Origin: a virus
Reading direction: 5' to 3' (one strand)
Length of the DNA stretch: 37,284 nt
Virus record (IMG/VR): IMGVR_UViG_3300037137_002360
Coordinates: 1-37,284 of that record
Of the stretch, positions 37,085-37,284 are shown one piece after another. The notes under the pieces were generated by a model, which saw only the letters and a program-made list of their open reading frames with translations, was not told where the DNA came from and made no database searches. A program made the position numbers and the translations under genes. How positions within the stretch are numbered: position 1 is the first letter of the stretch; the number at the start of each line of letters is the position of its first letter.

Positions 37085-37284
37085 TTATTTCCCGAAGATG
37101 AGTTCCTCCACTTTAACATCGTCGTCCCATTGAGAAATGAAAAAGTAATCTTCGCATCCATCTATTCTTCCGAAGATTATAGGGTCCTTGATTTCCTCTT
37201 TCCACTCGATCTTTACAACACCGAACGAGTCGAAGATCCCTCTCTTCTGTGCAACTTCCAGGGCATTAAGGGAATTAACATCTG
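37085..37284 (-). CDS. Conserved phage protein, C-terminal part (cut by window edge)
   Basis: 66 codons open from the right edge, ending with TAA at 37085. The phrase ALEVAQKRGIFDSFGVV and then FGRIDGCEDYFFISQWDDDV-KVEELI is a phage pattern I recognise ('A..LGLFDSFEVAYI..DPILFGRI.GC.DRFFIAQWDDDV..EDLL'), of unknown role. The reading frame is clearly coding; the longer competing frame 36883-37161 overlaps it and was shortened for that reason. Confidence 0.65.
   Translation of the reverse strand, partial: DVNSLNALEVAQKRGIFDSFGVVKIEWKEEIKDPIIFGRIDGCEDYFFISQWDDDVKVEELIFGK

Noticed and set aside
36883-37161. The long version of the Ser-tailed small gene
   Set aside because: Its first 36 codons lie over or next to the end of the conserved partial gene at 37085-37284 with no ribosome site, so the shorter start at 37053 was used.

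Overview
The window is part of a tailed double-stranded DNA phage genome, or a prophage. It carries a nearly complete morphogenesis module: small and large terminase subunits, portal, putative scaffold, an N4-gp56-type major capsid protein, decoration-like proteins, a head-tail adaptor and a tail-type protein. Nearly every gene is on the minus strand, so the genome reads from right to left here. Genes are packed tightly, with many ATGA-type overlaps and good Shine-Dalgarno sites. Both ends are cut: one partial gene at each edge. The host is probably a Gram-negative bacterium. This is inferred from an LpxD-like acyltransferase and sugar-modifying genes, and from an isolated type I-C-like CRISPR repeat. 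The sequence does not identify a species.

Layout in transcription order, right to left. 37.3-33.7 kb: small conserved phage genes, TerS, and a DNA methyltransferase with an HNH endonuclease gene nested inside it in another frame. 33.7-29.9 kb: TerL interrupted by two inteins, one at the ATPase P-loop and one in the nuclease domain. 29.9-23.4 kb: an accessory block of small, often zinc-ribbon genes, a second DNA methyltransferase beside a remnant of another, a zincin-like protein, a divergent second copy of the major capsid protein, and one isolated CRISPR repeat (28641-28672). 23.4-21.8 kb: two HNH endonucleases, one on the plus strand with its own promoter. 21.8-10.7 kb: portal, a decoration-like protein with a putative sugar-binding insert, a Ser-Pro repeat protein, small basic proteins, an initiator-like tRNA, scaffold, capsid, decoration, beta-helix and adaptor genes. 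10.7-2.0 kb: a glycan cassette with glycosyltransferases, two hexapeptide acyltransferases, SAM methyltransferases and an SDR sugar-nucleotide enzyme. Inside it is one lone plus-strand gene resembling the Tad2 anti-Thoeris family. 2.0-0 kb: tail-type genes and a LAGLIDADG endonuclease.

Three themes stand out. First, possible counter-defence: the solitary CRISPR repeat matches the pattern of phage RNA anti-CRISPRs, next to a Tad2-like gene and two DNA methyltransferases. Second, a heavy load of homing elements: two inteins, one LAGLIDADG gene and five HNH genes or fragments, several inserted with striking precision. Third, duplication and remodelling of phage proteins: a second capsid-like protein, a fused and a split version of the same two-domain glycosyltransferase, a copied TerL tail on a zinc-ribbon protein, and a domain inserted into a decoration fold.

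All function calls come from reading sequence motifs and remembered family patterns. No database search was run. Several starts were moved downstream of the longest open frame because a better ribosome binding site or less overlap favoured it.
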